The notes under the pieces: model-generated
Seen by the model: the letters and a program-made list of their open reading frames with translations, nothing else
Told to the model about the DNA's origin: nothing
Databases searched by the model: none
In this document: in pieces, positions 36,144 through 45,148 of the stretch
Position numbering within the stretch: position 1 is the first letter of the stretch
Layout: every line of letters starts with the position of its first letter
Assembly: GCF_002952215.1 (NCBI RefSeq)
Contig: NZ_CP022600.1
Location: 1,736,001-1,800,000, forward strand
From: Porphyrobacter sp. HT-58-2
GTDB lineage: Bacteria; Pseudomonadota; Alphaproteobacteria; Sphingomonadales; Sphingomonadaceae
DNA: 64,000 nucleotides
Direction of reading: 5' to 3'
Program-made: the position numbers and the translations under genes

Positions 36144-38810
36144 TCACAGCCAGACCGAGCGCCGATCCACCATCCGCTGAAACCCTGCTGCAAACGAGGA
36201 TGTCCTTGCTCGCAACAAAGTTCGTCTGCCGTCAGCAGACCGTGTGAACACGAGCGTGGAAGAGCCAACACGCCCGCGCCAGAGTTCGGCAAATCCTTCG
36301 GCATTTTCCTTGCGAGCGCCCAGCGCAGCGGGGACGGCGTGGTAATCGACCCGCTTTTTCAGGCCGAGCCATGAATTGCGCACCAGCAGGTATCGTGGGT
36401 TCTGCACCGGCCCGAGAATTTCTGCGATTGCCTGCATGACCTGCCGTTCGGCGGCCCGGCTCACGCCGGTCAGGACGATATCCTTTCGCCCGTCGAGGCT
36501 AGTGCGAATTTCGACGTGAGCGGTATCCACTTCGCGCCCGCTAATGACGTCGGCATCGACCAGCGACCTCAAGACAACACGGGTCACCGATTCCAGACTG
36601 CCCTCCAAAGTACCGTTGCGCCAAACGAGCTTCCCGGCCTTTGCCAGACGGGGCAGGCTCGCGAGCGTGGCAACACCGGCAAGCCCCATCGCGATGACCC
36701 CAATTCCTTCGTAGGATGCCAGCCCCCGCAGTTCGTTGGCTGCTGCAAAGGCTCCGCTACCCGCCGCGCTCCACCCTAGGGCCTGCAGGGTATCGAACCA
36801 GCTTAAAGCGCGCGGTGCGTAAAGGGGAGTCGCGGTTTCGCGCACCTGCGCCCGCTCGGCCCCTTCACCGAGCGACACCTTCCAGCGCTCTGCAATGGTG
36901 GAGCGGTCTGCTGCTGCTGCAAATGTCTTGAGGTTCGCGAATGCTGCCGGTTTGGAAGGATCGAGGCCCAGGCGGGCAACACCGTCTTCGATGAGGGTGG
37001 ACGCTCCATTGGAAATCCCTTCGAACGCCTTGAAGCGGCGAGCGACCACTTCAATGTCAGACAACCCAGGTGCGCCTCCATCGTTGAGAAAGCCCCAGTT
37101 GAAAGTTGAGACGACCGCGTCCCAGCTTTCGCGATCCTCCGGATCGACTGTCGCCAGATGCCAGATGTTGGCTACCTTGTCGGGCCTGGCCGGATCGATC
37201 CGGATTGCTCGTCCGCGCATCTGGTTGGACAGCATGAAAGAAGCCGTATTGCTCGCAAGCACCAGGCTGTTGAGCGCTGGCGCATCCCATCCCTCGCCGA
37301 GCAGCGACTGCGTGCCAACGAGTAAGCGAATATAGCCGTGTGTGAACAAGGCCGTGACGAGGCGGACCAGTTCAGCAGTGCCACCGGTCCTGCATTCGAT
37401 ACGCACATGGTCTGGGCAGCCGGACAAATCGCCTGCTCGAAAGCTGCCGGGATCGAGGCGCAGCTCCTCGGCAACGCGGGGCAGCTCCGACAGAGCACGC
37501 CTGGGAAGTATGACCAGGCTGCCTGTCAGAACCCCGAGATATTCATCGGCGATGCCTGATCGTCTAAGCTTCTCGAAAATCGGCACCACGCCGAGCTTGG
37601 CAGGCTTGAACTCTGCATCCGGACGGTTTGGCAGCTCGCCAGCGCGAATATGATCGGACAACACGACCATGCGCAAATCGCCGTCCAGCGCATCCTGTTC
37701 GGCATTCGCGATGTCCACTATGGAATCCAGCTTCCCGAGGCTGGAAGTCATCAGTTTGAAGACTGAACGTGTGTGCTGCAGCCGAACGCGACCACCTTCG
37801 ATCAGGCCATGACGATTCAGTTGATCGCGCAGGCACTTGAGCCGCGCCGGATCGAGCGGAAATGAGGCCGTATGCTGCGATATCACGCCGTCAAGAAAGC
37901 GTTCGAGCCAGAAAAGCGATGGCTGCGGTACATTACGCGCCGACACGCCCAGCAGTCTGAGCGGAGGGCGTGGCAGCTCACGTCCAGCTGATACCAGCAG
38001 AACGAGCGTTGCCGATAGCATCTCGGGCGCTTCGAGGATCTCTTCGACATGCGCTTCGGAATCCGTCAGCCAGGGGTGTTCTGCCAGCCAGTCCAGCAAC
38101 CCGTCGTCTTGGCGCAATTCCATATGCAGCGAACCGATGGCCGCCCGCCTTCTATCGAGCAGCGCCAGAGCATCTTCGGTCGGTTCCGACAGGATGAGGT
38201 GATCCTGATGAGGACAGAGATCGCCATTGCGCACCAGTTCGGGAATGCCGATTTCGAGGTCTATCGGCCCGCACAGTTCCTCGTAGCGAGACCATTCGGC
38301 GAAGCTGGCATCGTAAGGGGGTGTTGCAGTCAGCGCGACCAGACGGACATCCTCTAGCCGGTTGGCCAGCTCGTTGAGGCATTTCCACCACTCCCGGCGC
38401 AGATGATGGGCTTCGTCCAGAACCAGCGTCAGCGGTCCTCGACCATTCAGCTTATCAATCAGCGCATCGAGTTCCTCGCCGCGCCGCAAGCTATCGAGCG
38501 ACTGGTAAGTCGCCAGAGTCAGTTCCTGGAAGTCTGCCAGATCGCGGGAGATTGCCTCCGTTCTCGGCGGCGTGTCGAGAAACAGCGGGCAAAGGCGGTG
38601 TGCCCACTGCTCGCGGATGGCGATTGTCGGGGCAAATACCAGCGTCGGCCTTCCGATACGACGTACGATCTCCAGACCCAGGACCGTCTTCCCCGCCCCA
38701 GGGGCGGCAACTACATGCAGTCTTCCATCATCAAAATGCTCGTCCATCTCTTCAAGGATGCGGGCTTGATAGTCCCGCCAGGTCCCCTTGAAGTTCATGT
38801 CCTTGAGCAT
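36144..38810 (-). CDS. DEAD/DEAH-box helicase-like protein of unknown role
   Basis: An 888-residue superfamily 2 ATPase. Motifs: Q-A-R-I-L-E-E-M near the start, Walker A A-A-P-G-A-G-K-T-V, L-V-L-D-E-A-H-H (DEAH), A-L-T-A-T (motif III), and L-S-N-Q-M-R-G-R-A-I-R (motif VI). Between the motor domains there is a long insert (about residues 195-475), and the C-terminal 250 residues have a hydrophobic segment (G-I-G-V-I-A-M-G-L-A-G-V-A-T-L-A) with no family I recognise. It converges on the RES gene. No restriction nuclease or methylase is encoded nearby. It may belong to the same conflict system or be an independent cargo gene. Confidence 0.75.
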   Translation of the reverse strand: MLKDMNFKGTWRDYQARILEEMDEHFDDGRLHVVAAPGAGKTVLGLEIVRRIGRPTLVFAPTIAIREQWAHRLCPLFLDTPPRTEAISRDLADFQELTLATYQSLDSLRRGEELDALIDKLNGRGPLTLVLDEAHHLRREWWKCLNELANRLEDVRLVALTATPPYDASFAEWSRYEELCGPIDLEIGIPELVRNGDLCPHQDHLILSEPTEDALALLDRRRAAIGSLHMELRQDDGLLDWLAEHPWLTDSEAHVEEILEAPEMLSATLVLLVSAGRELPRPPLRLLGVSARNVPQPSLFWLERFLDGVISQHTASFPLDPARLKCLRDQLNRHGLIEGGRVRLQHTRSVFKLMTSSLGKLDSIVDIANAEQDALDGDLRMVVLSDHIRAGELPNRPDAEFKPAKLGVVPIFEKLRRSGIADEYLGVLTGSLVILPRRALSELPRVAEELRLDPGSFRAGDLSGCPDHVRIECRTGGTAELVRLVTALFTHGYIRLLVGTQSLLGEGWDAPALNSLVLASNTASFMLSNQMRGRAIRIDPARPDKVANIWHLATVDPEDRESWDAVVSTFNWGFLNDGGAPGLSDIEVVARRFKAFEGISNGASTLIEDGVARLGLDPSKPAAFANLKTFAAAADRSTIAERWKVSLGEGAERAQVRETATPLYAPRALSWFDTLQALGWSAAGSGAFAAANELRGLASYEGIGVIAMGLAGVATLASLPRLAKAGKLVWRNGTLEGSLESVTRVVLRSLVDADVISGREVDTAHVEIRTSLDGRKDIVLTGVSRAAERQVMQAIAEILGPVQNPRYLLVRNSWLGLKKRVDYHAVPAALGARKENAEGFAELWRGRVGSSTLVFTRSADGRRTLLRARTSSFAAGFQRMVDRRSVWL

Positions 38811-39195
38811 TTTGCCGAAATAGCGATGTCAGCGCTATCCGACTATTCCTACGTCAATGATGTCCTCAAGTTAGCTAGCTGGGGTCGGACTGTGCGTTCT
38901 CCAGAGGCGTTTCGAGTCGTGCGCGAAATCCGGCAAAGATGGCGCGGAAATCCATCGCTGCCGTCGCAAATTCGCGCGTGCCAACCGCAAGATCGCGTCG
39001 AGCGAAAAAATTCTCAGAACTAAGGGCAAAGAAGCGGCATGTCCGTAATGGTCTCGGACCGTCCATAGACGGTTCAAATCATTCAAATCGTTGACGAATT
39101 GCCCGAATCCCAACTGAATCTGACCCTTGCGCCCTTTAGAAAAGTTCTCATTATGTTCCGTAGAGGGGCTGCCAATGTCAAAGTGAGAACGCCCA
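38811..39195. other. Upstream region of the helicase and alpA genes
   Basis: About 385 bases with no supported gene. It holds the divergent promoters of the helicase and of the AlpA-like gene, and a 7-bp inverted repeat listed separately. A minus-strand frame of 131 codons covers part of it (38871-39266) but overlaps the AlpA start and lacks a clear start site, so I do not call it. Confidence 0.45.
39144..39190. promoter_or_regulatory. GTTCTCA/TGAGAAC inverted repeat before alpA
   Basis: GTTCTCA (39144-39150) and TGAGAAC (39184-39190) are perfect complements separated by 33 bases, ending 5 bases before the AlpA-like ATG. Could be an operator for AlpA autoregulation. Confidence 0.4.
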
Positions 39196-39402
39196 ATGTC
39201 CAATACCGAACGCATCATCCGACTGAAGACCGTGCTTGACCGCACAGGTCTCTCTCGCTCCACCATCTATCGCAAGATCGCAGAGGGGACTTTCCCGTCA
39301 CAGGTGAAGATTAGCGTGCACGGTGCAGGCTGGCATGAGTCAGCCATCAACCGCTGGATCGCCGATCCGGCTCATTATTGTGAAGAGGAACCGGCGGAAT
39401 GA
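39196..39402 (+). CDS. AlpA-family transcriptional regulator
   Basis: A 68-residue winged-helix protein: R-I-I-R-L-K-T-V-L-D-R-T-G-L-S-R-S-T-I-Y, the typical AlpA helix-turn-helix, then G-T-F-P-S-Q-V-K-I and W-H-E-S-A-I-N-R-W-I. Such proteins regulate integrase or excision genes in P4-like and other islands. It overlaps the following HTH gene by four bases. Confidence 0.9.
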   Translation: MSNTERIIRLKTVLDRTGLSRSTIYRKIAEGTFPSQVKISVHGAGWHESAINRWIADPAHYCEEEPAE

Positions 39403-39593
39403 GTGCTCCGCAATCGGTTGAGCCGATCTGTGTTAGGGTCAATGACGCTGCCCGCATGATCGGCGTCGGGCGGACAAAGCTCTATGAGCTGATCTCCAGT
39501 GGTGAACTCGAAGCCGTCAAGATCGGCAAGGCAACGCGCATCACGACAGCCAGCTTGCATAGGCTGGTTGAGCGGCATCGGGCATTAAACTGA
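39399..39593 (+). CDS. Excisionase-like HTH protein
   Basis: A 64-residue protein of the HTH_17/excisionase family: I-C-V-R-V-N-D-A-A-R-M-I-G-V-G-R-T-K-L-Y, then E-L-I-S-S-G-E-L-E-A-V-K-I-G, the wing, and R-I-T-T-A-S-L-H-R-L-V. Start overlaps the AlpA stop (ATGA). It is the rightmost gene of the island and may help excision, since the probable arm sites and att remnant lie just downstream. Confidence 0.85.
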   Translation: MSAPQSVEPICVRVNDAARMIGVGRTKLYELISSGELEAVKIGKATRITTASLHRLVERHRALN

Positions 39594-39725
39594 CTAGGCC
39601 GCGAACTCGCAATTGGACAGTGTCAGAGCGCGCCATTATGTTGCACTCAGGCGCTCCGCGAACCGCGCATTTATTCAGCTTTATGGACAAAACGCTGAAC
39701 CGAACCACCGTTAAATGAACTTAAA

Positions 39726-39747
39726 TGTGGGGGAGAGTGTGGGGGAA
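39726..39747. repeat. Right-end TGTGGGGGA repeats (probable arm sites)
   Basis: Two copies, TGTGGGGGAG (39726-39735) and TGTGGGGGAA (39738-39747), resembling the five TGTGGGAG sites upstream of the integrase. They lie about 50 bases from the att remnant. Confidence 0.6.
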
Positions 39748-39797
39748 GACCTGCCTTTGTTCCAAGAACAGAATTGATATCAAAGCGTTATTTTTCC

Positions 39798-39824
39798 GGT
39801 TCGATTCAAGCCCTGCCACCACTT
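39798..39824 (+). other. Right attachment remnant, degraded tRNA-Tyr 3' end
   Basis: GGTTCGATTCAAGCCCTG then CCACCAC matches the tRNA-Tyr 3' end at 25512 with two substitutions and one missing base. It marks the far boundary of the inserted element. Being unconstrained after integration, it could have drifted. Confidence 0.7.
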
Positions 39825-39842
39825 TCCTTCCTGCTCCCGCCG

Positions 39843-39856
39843 GTTTCACGTGAAAC
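39843..39856. promoter_or_regulatory. parS-like palindrome
   Basis: GTTTCACGTGAAAC is a perfect palindrome equal to the core of the well-known bacterial parS consensus TGTTTCACGTGAAACA bound by chromosomal ParB. It lies just outside the island's right end. One site only is visible in this window, and no parAB genes are nearby. Confidence 0.8.
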
Positions 39857-39961
39857 ACTGGCCGCTAGGGCGTGCTGGAGGGGGTCTGACTAGGGTCAAA
39901 ACGGAGCAAGCAGGGGGCAGGCGTCCACCAGAGGCGTGCTGGAGGCCCGCGAAAACGCGCA

Positions 39962-40009
39962 GCGCCCGCCCGCCCTTGCCACCGAAGCAGCGAGGACGGG
40001 CGGGCGCGC
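39962..40009 (-). terminator. GC-rich hairpin downstream of dabA
   Basis: GCGCCCGCCCG (from 39962) is complementary to CGGGCGGGCGC (from about 39997). It stands about 40 bases after the dabA stop and could end the dabBA transcript. There is no T run, so this is uncertain. Confidence 0.45.
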
Positions 40010-40047
40010 GGTTGCGACCCTTTACGACCCTTGCAGGCTCTTCCCGA

Positions 40048-42444
40048 TCAGGCGGCCAGTTGCTGTGCAGGCTGATCGGCCCAGGCCAGACCCGGCACGT
40101 AGCGCGCGTCGACCTTGCCATCCTTCAGCGCAAACAGATGCAGCCAGCCATTGTCGAACAGCGCCCGCACCGAGGGATGCTTTTCAAGGATCTTGAGCAT
40201 TTCCTCGCGCGGAGCCTCGATCATCACCGAAAGGCGCAGCGGTTCGTGCTGGAGCGCATCGCCATCATGCACCGCCTGCCATGGCAGGCCAGCGCGCAGG
40301 CGGCCACCATTGCCCTCGATTACCCCGATTCCGCCGACCACATTGTGGATCAGCTTGTTCCCGCCGCCGAACATCTCGGGCGCGACGCTCGATCCGAAAT
40401 ATTGCAGCGAAATCCAGCTTGCCACCACCACTGGTGCAGTGATGATGAGTTCGAGCGTACCGAAGCCGGCATCCGCCTGCCAGTCATAGGAATGCAGGAA
40501 CGCCCTGCCGCCAAGGTCGCGGCCCGCGGTTGCAGTGCGCGGTGCGGCGATGAAGGCAGCGCATCCGGCCAGACCCCATTCTGGGCGGATTTCGGCCCAG
40601 TTCTGCGCGCGCGCCGGGATGCTGGCGCCGCTGGCACCGGGGATACGCAGCGCCCGTTCGGCCCGGGCCACCTTCGCCGCCTGTGCCAGCCATCCGCGCA
40701 CCTTGGCAATATCGCCCTCGCGCTCGGCAGGCAGGCCATCGTCATAGATGGTGATCGCATCCGTGGTGGTGTCGTGCAGGCCCGCCACAAACAGCGTGTC
40801 GGCCGGAACCTCAACGCCGCGTGTCGCCAGACCGGCGCGGGTTTCGGGATCATTGAGCAGGATCGCCAGCAGCCGCGCCGAAACCTCGCCGGTGTAACCA
40901 CCGCAGGCGCCGCAGTGATAGGCGCTTTCATGCGGGTTGTTGGTGACATTCCCGCCGTGACCCAGCAGCAGCACGATTGCCCCGTGATCCTGCTTCAGGC
41001 TCATCGCCTTGAGCACGGCTGCGCCGGTATCGGCCTTGGCCTCGGCGCTCATCCCACCGATCACTTCCGGAGCGGGTTCAGCCTTGGCCTTGGGCGCAAA
41101 GCCGAGCGCCGACTTGACCAGCTTGACCGCATAGACCGGCCCCATCGCCTCGACAAAGGCGAAGGAGCTGACCGCCGCTTGCCGGAACCGGCCCCAAGCC
41201 CGCGCCGTGCGGGCGTTGATGCGGGTGGCCTGATCTTTCGCCGGATCGCCCGCACTGGTGGTGTTCACGCCGGGGTTGAGCAGCACCGGCAGCCGCGCTT
41301 CAAGGATGTCCGATCCATGCGCGTGGTGGGCCAGCGGCAGGCCGAAAAAGCCTGCAAAACCGATGGTTGCGATCGAGTTGTCGATCCCTTCGAGCGCGCG
41401 GCGGAAGACTTCGGAACGCACGTCGATGCAGAAGGCGGCCTGAAGGAAGGGGCGTGCATCGGCTGCAGGCGCGGTGCCTTCAATGTCTTTCGCCAGAGCG
41501 GCGGCAAGGCGGCGCTGGTGGCCACGATCGGCAGCGTCCTGGAGGATGGCGAGCGCGACGTCCTGCGCGCTCGCAGCAACCGGTGCAGCGTGGGCGGCGA
41601 CAGATTGAGCCCACTGGCCTGCAATCGCGGGGGTCTGCACCAGCAGCGCCTCGTCCCAGATCAGGCGGATCGCGAGCAGATCGATCAGAGTGCGATCGGT
41701 GTTGCCCGCCAGTTCGGCCTGCCACAGCAGCCAGCGCGCGTGCTGCGCCCAGCCGCCAAGGCTCATGGTCAGGCGGTGGAAGGCGGTGGGTGCGGCCGCA
41801 TCGGAGATGCCGAGCGTTTCGGCGGCTGACAGGATCGCACGCTCGGCCGTGTCCGGCGCGCTGGCAACATGCGCGCAGAAGCCGTCGAGGCCTGCGATTT
41901 CAGGGGTCAGATCATGCATCGCCCACGCGCGCCATGCGGCAAAGGTGTCGGAGCCGGGGGCGGGCGACCACAGCGCCTGTCCGCGGTCGAACTGGCCGGC
42001 GGCCCACAGGCCGATGCACTTGTCGATCAGCGCGGGCCAGTCGATCCCGGTCGCCTCTGCGGCAAGGTCGGCGACGGTCGGCAGTGCCTGCGGGGCAGGG
42101 TCATCGCCGAGCTGTTCGGCCACTTCGCGCAGCGCCAGCGTGTTGCCGGGCTTGAGCGGCGAGCTGCAGGCTGCAAGCGCATCGGCCAGATCATCGGCGC
42201 TGATCCGGCCTTCGGTGATGGCTGCGGCATAATCGGCGCCCTTGCGGGTGACGCGCACACCTGCAACGCGGGCGAGGCGGGCAGCGGCGGTGGCGAGGTC
42301 TTCTTCGGTCTGGCCGAGGAAGGGGTTGACTGCCACGGTCGCATCAAGCGGGAAGGCCGGGGGAATGGCGCGCGCGGCGGCTTCGGCAGCGTCGAGCACC
42401 GCTGAAAAGCGGGCCGGGGCGATGTCTGCGTGGTTCATCAGCAT
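40048..42444 (-). CDS. dabA: DabA, inorganic carbon transporter subunit (DUF2309)
   Basis: Cytoplasmic-side, carbonic-anhydrase-like subunit of the DAB CO2/bicarbonate accumulation complex. The 798-residue protein has the zinc-site pattern expected for DabA: C339 and D341 in F-C-I-D-V-R-S-E, H496 in L-L-L-G-H-G-G and C511 in Y-H-C-G-A-C-G-G. The 15-residue spacing between the last two equals that of the characterised Halothiobacillus protein. I use ATG 42444; the much longer frame upstream is read-through over dabB. It lies 26 bases after dabB. Confidence 0.94.
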   Translation of the reverse strand: MLMNHADIAPARFSAVLDAAEAAARAIPPAFPLDATVAVNPFLGQTEEDLATAAARLARVAGVRVTRKGADYAAAITEGRISADDLADALAACSSPLKPGNTLALREVAEQLGDDPAPQALPTVADLAAEATGIDWPALIDKCIGLWAAGQFDRGQALWSPAPGSDTFAAWRAWAMHDLTPEIAGLDGFCAHVASAPDTAERAILSAAETLGISDAAAPTAFHRLTMSLGGWAQHARWLLWQAELAGNTDRTLIDLLAIRLIWDEALLVQTPAIAGQWAQSVAAHAAPVAASAQDVALAILQDAADRGHQRRLAAALAKDIEGTAPAADARPFLQAAFCIDVRSEVFRRALEGIDNSIATIGFAGFFGLPLAHHAHGSDILEARLPVLLNPGVNTTSAGDPAKDQATRINARTARAWGRFRQAAVSSFAFVEAMGPVYAVKLVKSALGFAPKAKAEPAPEVIGGMSAEAKADTGAAVLKAMSLKQDHGAIVLLLGHGGNVTNNPHESAYHCGACGGYTGEVSARLLAILLNDPETRAGLATRGVEVPADTLFVAGLHDTTTDAITIYDDGLPAEREGDIAKVRGWLAQAAKVARAERALRIPGASGASIPARAQNWAEIRPEWGLAGCAAFIAAPRTATAGRDLGGRAFLHSYDWQADAGFGTLELIITAPVVVASWISLQYFGSSVAPEMFGGGNKLIHNVVGGIGVIEGNGGRLRAGLPWQAVHDGDALQHEPLRLSVMIEAPREEMLKILEKHPSVRALFDNGWLHLFALKDGKVDARYVPGLAWADQPAQQLAA

Positions 42445-42470
42445 GGCGATGTCTCCGAAAGAGCGAATTG

Positions 42471-44036
42471 TCAGCGAAGGGTGGTGGTGCCGGTGGTGCG
42501 GAAGCCACCGATCGCGCGGTCGAGCAGGGCGTTGAGATAAAGGCCGTTGGCCAGATGCACCCGGAACCCGGCGGTGGCGGGGTGGTGCGCCCACAGCGGG
42601 AACAGCGCCTGTGCAAAGGCAACCAGGCCGAAACTTGCGACCGCCAGCACCAGCAGCGCCCATTCCAGATCGGTCGGCATCGGGGCTGCAGGGAGCAGCG
42701 GCCCCCAGATGGCCTGCGCGATCGATTGGAAGCTGAAGTAACCCACCGCAGCAGCGATGGCAGCGGTGATGGTGCGGGTGGTGAGTGCGGCAGGCGCGCG
42801 TCCGGCAAGACCCTGCGCGACGAGGTAGGCCACCCCGAAGATCAGGATCGCACCGAGTGCCAGCGCCTGCGGCGACTTGGGGCCGAAGGCAGCGGTGAAG
42901 GCGGCGGCGATGGCAGCGAAGATGGCGAGGGCCAGCGTGAAGCTCTTGAGCACCGCGGCAATGCTGGGCGCGGCAACCGGGCCGGGGCGGCGGATGCTGG
43001 CGACTTCGGCCACCGCGTTCCCCGAGGAGAGGAAGGCGTGGGCCTTGTAGAGCGAGTGTGCGACGATGTGCAGCAGCGCGAGTGTCCAAAGGCCAAGCCC
43101 GCACTGCAGCAGCATGAAGCCCATCTGCGATACCGTCGACCAGGCCAGCGCGGTCTTGATCGCGCTCTGGGTGAGCATCACGGCTGCGCCGAACAGCGCG
43201 GTCAGCCCGCCGATCAGGACAAGCGCGGCCATCGCTCCTGTGCTGGCCTGCACCAGCGGCGCGGCGGCGATCAGCAGCACGCCGCCCGAATTGATGATCC
43301 CGGCGTGGAGCAGGGCAGAGACGGGGGTGGGGGCCTCCATCACCTCGGTCAGCCAGCCGTGCAGCGGGAAGGCTGCGGTCTTGAGCGCGGCGGCGGTCAC
43401 GATCGCAGCCACGCCAAGCGTGCCGACAAGGCCGAGGCCGGAAGGCGCGGCAGTTGCCAGAGCGGCGAGATCAAGCGTGCCGAAGCGGGCGAACAGCAAG
43501 CCTGCGGCGATCACCAGCATCATGTCGCCGGTGTGCCAGACAATCGCGAACTTGGTGGCGGCGCGCTGCGCCTCGGGCCGGTCGGGATAGAACAGCAGCA
43601 GGCGCTTCAAGGTCAGGCCGACCGCGATTGCGGCGAGGATCATGGTTGCCAGCGTGCCCGCCTGGGCGAACACCAGAACCGCTGCGAGCGTGGTCAGCAT
43701 CAAGCCGTGGAATGCGCCCTCGCGCGCCTCGCCATCGATATAGGTGCGGCTGTAGCGCATCACGATCCAGCCGATGAAGCCGACGAGGCTGGCAACGCTG
43801 GCGCTGACCAGATCGCTGCGAAGGGAGATGGCGAAGGCGCCGTCCAGCAGAACAAGACCCGGGGAGGAGGCAAGGGCGGTCTGGACAAGGCCGGCCAGCG
43901 CGAGCGCAAAGGCGATGAAGGCTGCACCCTCGGACAGGTGCGGCAGTTTGCCGGGGCGCTTGCCGGGCTGTGCGAGCGCGAACAGGATTACCGGCAGCAG
44001 GGCCAGCGGGGCAAGCATGGTCAGAGCGACGGACAT
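42471..44036 (-). CDS. dabB: DabB, NADH-dehydrogenase-like membrane subunit of the DAB complex
   Basis: A 521-residue membrane protein related to the proton-channel subunits of complex I (NuoL/MrpA family) that couples the ion gradient to DabA. It has more than ten hydrophobic segments; conserved features include [37 protein letters not shown] and [10 protein letters not shown], with the functionally important Lys and His residues. ATG 44036 has GGAG ahead of it. Together with dabA it forms an operon; a LysR gene is divergent upstream. Confidence 0.93.
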   Translation of the reverse strand: MSVALTMLAPLALLPVILFALAQPGKRPGKLPHLSEGAAFIAFALALAGLVQTALASSPGLVLLDGAFAISLRSDLVSASVASLVGFIGWIVMRYSRTYIDGEAREGAFHGLMLTTLAAVLVFAQAGTLATMILAAIAVGLTLKRLLLFYPDRPEAQRAATKFAIVWHTGDMMLVIAAGLLFARFGTLDLAALATAAPSGLGLVGTLGVAAIVTAAALKTAAFPLHGWLTEVMEAPTPVSALLHAGIINSGGVLLIAAAPLVQASTGAMAALVLIGGLTALFGAAVMLTQSAIKTALAWSTVSQMGFMLLQCGLGLWTLALLHIVAHSLYKAHAFLSSGNAVAEVASIRRPGPVAAPSIAAVLKSFTLALAIFAAIAAAFTAAFGPKSPQALALGAILIFGVAYLVAQGLAGRAPAALTTRTITAAIAAAVGYFSFQSIAQAIWGPLLPAAPMPTDLEWALLVLAVASFGLVAFAQALFPLWAHHPATAGFRVHLANGLYLNALLDRAIGGFRTTGTTTLR

Positions 44037-44162
44037 GGAGGGACTCCGGCAGCGAGAGGATGTGTGACGCTTTGCCGGATAGGGGGTGGACGAAATTAAA
44101 GAAAATACATATTTTGGAGCGAAACGTTCTTCCAAACCGAACAATTTTGCCGGAAAACGCCG
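44037..44162. promoter_or_regulatory. Divergent dabB / LysR promoter region
   Basis: A 126-base gap, unusually AT-rich in its middle (AAATTAAAGAAAATACATATTTT), between divergent dabB and the LysR gene. LysR regulators usually bind such gaps; I cannot define the exact T-N11-A box. Confidence 0.5.
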
Positions 44163-45101
44163 ATGTCGACGCTCAATCTCCACCATCTGCGCCTGTTCCG
44201 CGCCACCGCGCGCGAAGGGACACTGACGGCGGCGGCCAAGGCGCTCAATATCTCGCAGAGCGCCGTCTCCACCCAGATCAAGGCGCTGGAAACCGATCTC
44301 GGTCATGATCTGTTCGAGCGGCGCGGGCGCAATCTGGTGCTGACCGAGGCGGGGCGGATCGCGCTCGATTACGCCGATCAGATATTCAGCGCCTCCGAAC
44401 AGCTCACCGCCACTTTCCGCGCTGTCGGCGGCCAGCGCAAGGTGCTGCGCATCGGCGCGCTGGCGACCTTGTCGCGCAATTTCCAGATGCAGTTCCTCGC
44501 GCCGCTGCTGGGCCGCGACGATGTCGAGGTGGTGCTGCGGTCCGGCACCCAGGCAAGCCTGCTGCGCGCGCTCGAGGCGCTGACCATCGACGTGCTGCTC
44601 ACCAACCAGATCCCGGCGCGCGATGCTGCCAGCCCCTATCTGGTGCGACGGATCGACGAACAACCGGTCAGCCTTGTCGGCGCGCGTTCGCGTCTGGCAC
44701 TTGCGGGGCAGGGCCTGGCGCGTTTGCTCACCACTGCCCCGTTGATCCTGCCGACACCCGAAACCGCTCTGCGCGCCGGGTTCGATGCGCTGATCGAGCG
44801 CATGGGTATTGTCCCGCGCATCGCTGCCGAGGCTGACGACATGGCGATGCTGCGCCTGCTTGCCCGCTCCGATGCGGGGGTGGCGGTGATCCCGCCGATC
44901 GTGGTGCGCGACGAGCTGGCCAACGGCACGCTTTACGAATTGTTCCAGCTGCCTGACATCACCGAGCAATTCAGCGCCGTGACCATCGCGCGCACATTTC
45001 CCAATCCGCTGCTGCATGAGGTGCTGGACCCGGCAGGCGCCGGGGCAGGCGCCGGGGCAGGCGCGGCAGCGGGACTTGCGGCGAGCAGGGTCGGGCAGTA
45101 A
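44163..45101 (+). CDS. LysR-family transcriptional regulator, probable dab regulator
   Basis: A 312-residue LysR regulator. The N-terminal winged helix reads L-H-H-L-R-L-F-R-A-T-A-R-E-G-T-L-T-A-A-A, then L-N-I-S-Q-S-A-V-S-T-Q-I-K-A-L-E; the rest is the periplasmic-binding-protein-like effector domain. Divergent to dabBA, so likely its regulator, as in many DAB loci. The C-terminal end carries a short Gly-Ala repeat encoded by a 12-base tandem repeat. ATG 44163. Confidence 0.92.
   Translation: MSTLNLHHLRLFRATAREGTLTAAAKALNISQSAVSTQIKALETDLGHDLFERRGRNLVLTEAGRIALDYADQIFSASEQLTATFRAVGGQRKVLRIGALATLSRNFQMQFLAPLLGRDDVEVVLRSGTQASLLRALEALTIDVLLTNQIPARDAASPYLVRRIDEQPVSLVGARSRLALAGQGLARLLTTAPLILPTPETALRAGFDALIERMGIVPRIAAEADDMAMLRLLARSDAGVAVIPPIVVRDELANGTLYELFQLPDITEQFSAVTIARTFPNPLLHEVLDPAGAGAGAGAGAAAGLAASRVGQ
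45035..45070 (+). repeat. 12-bp GC-rich tandem repeat at the end of the LysR gene
   Basis: About three copies of GCAGGCGCCGGG encode alternating Ala-Gly. Copy-number change would keep the frame. Confidence 0.7.
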
Positions 45102-45148
45102 GGCCCGCGACCGTCGCAACAAGTTTCATGCAGGAAATGCAAGTCCCC

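Larger units (their letters stand above)
25451..39824. mobile_element. Integrative mobilizable element in tRNA-Tyr, about 14.3 kb
   Basis: The boundaries are set by tRNA-Tyr on the left and a degraded copy of its 3' end (39798-39824) on the right. Inside are, in order: integrase, repeat arm sites, a propeller-like protein, a DUF6118 protein, relaxase traA, an oriT, traC, traD, a ParB-like/HEPN/RES operon, a DEAH helicase and two small HTH regulators. There are no mating-pore genes and no coupling protein, so mobilization would need a helper conjugative system. The core genes on either side are ordinary housekeeping genes. Confidence 0.85.
39594..40047. other. Right end of the island and adjoining intergenic region
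   Basis: About 450 bases without a gene. It contains the right-hand TGTGGGGGAG repeats, the degraded att copy, a perfect parS-like palindrome and a GC-rich hairpin, each described separately. A direct repeat GCGTGCTGGAGG occurs near 39870 and 39934. The long plus-strand frame starting at 39850 is the antisense of dabA and is not a gene. Confidence 0.5.

Noticed and set aside
36144..38810. Restriction-modification system
   Set aside because: No methyltransferase or specificity gene is encoded nearby and no nuclease motif is visible in the helicase.
38403..39023. Plus-strand frame of 206 codons
   Set aside because: Over 400 of its bases are antisense to the helicase motifs, so it is a shadow frame.
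38871..39266. Minus-strand frame of 131 codons between the helicase and alpA
   Set aside because: It overlaps the start of the AlpA gene, has no clear ribosome site and reads partly like antisense; a small gene inside it cannot be fully excluded.
42445..45122. Very long upstream extensions of the dabA and dabB frames
   Set aside because: They run through dabB or through the LysR gene in antisense; family length and start signals place the real starts at 42444 and 44036.
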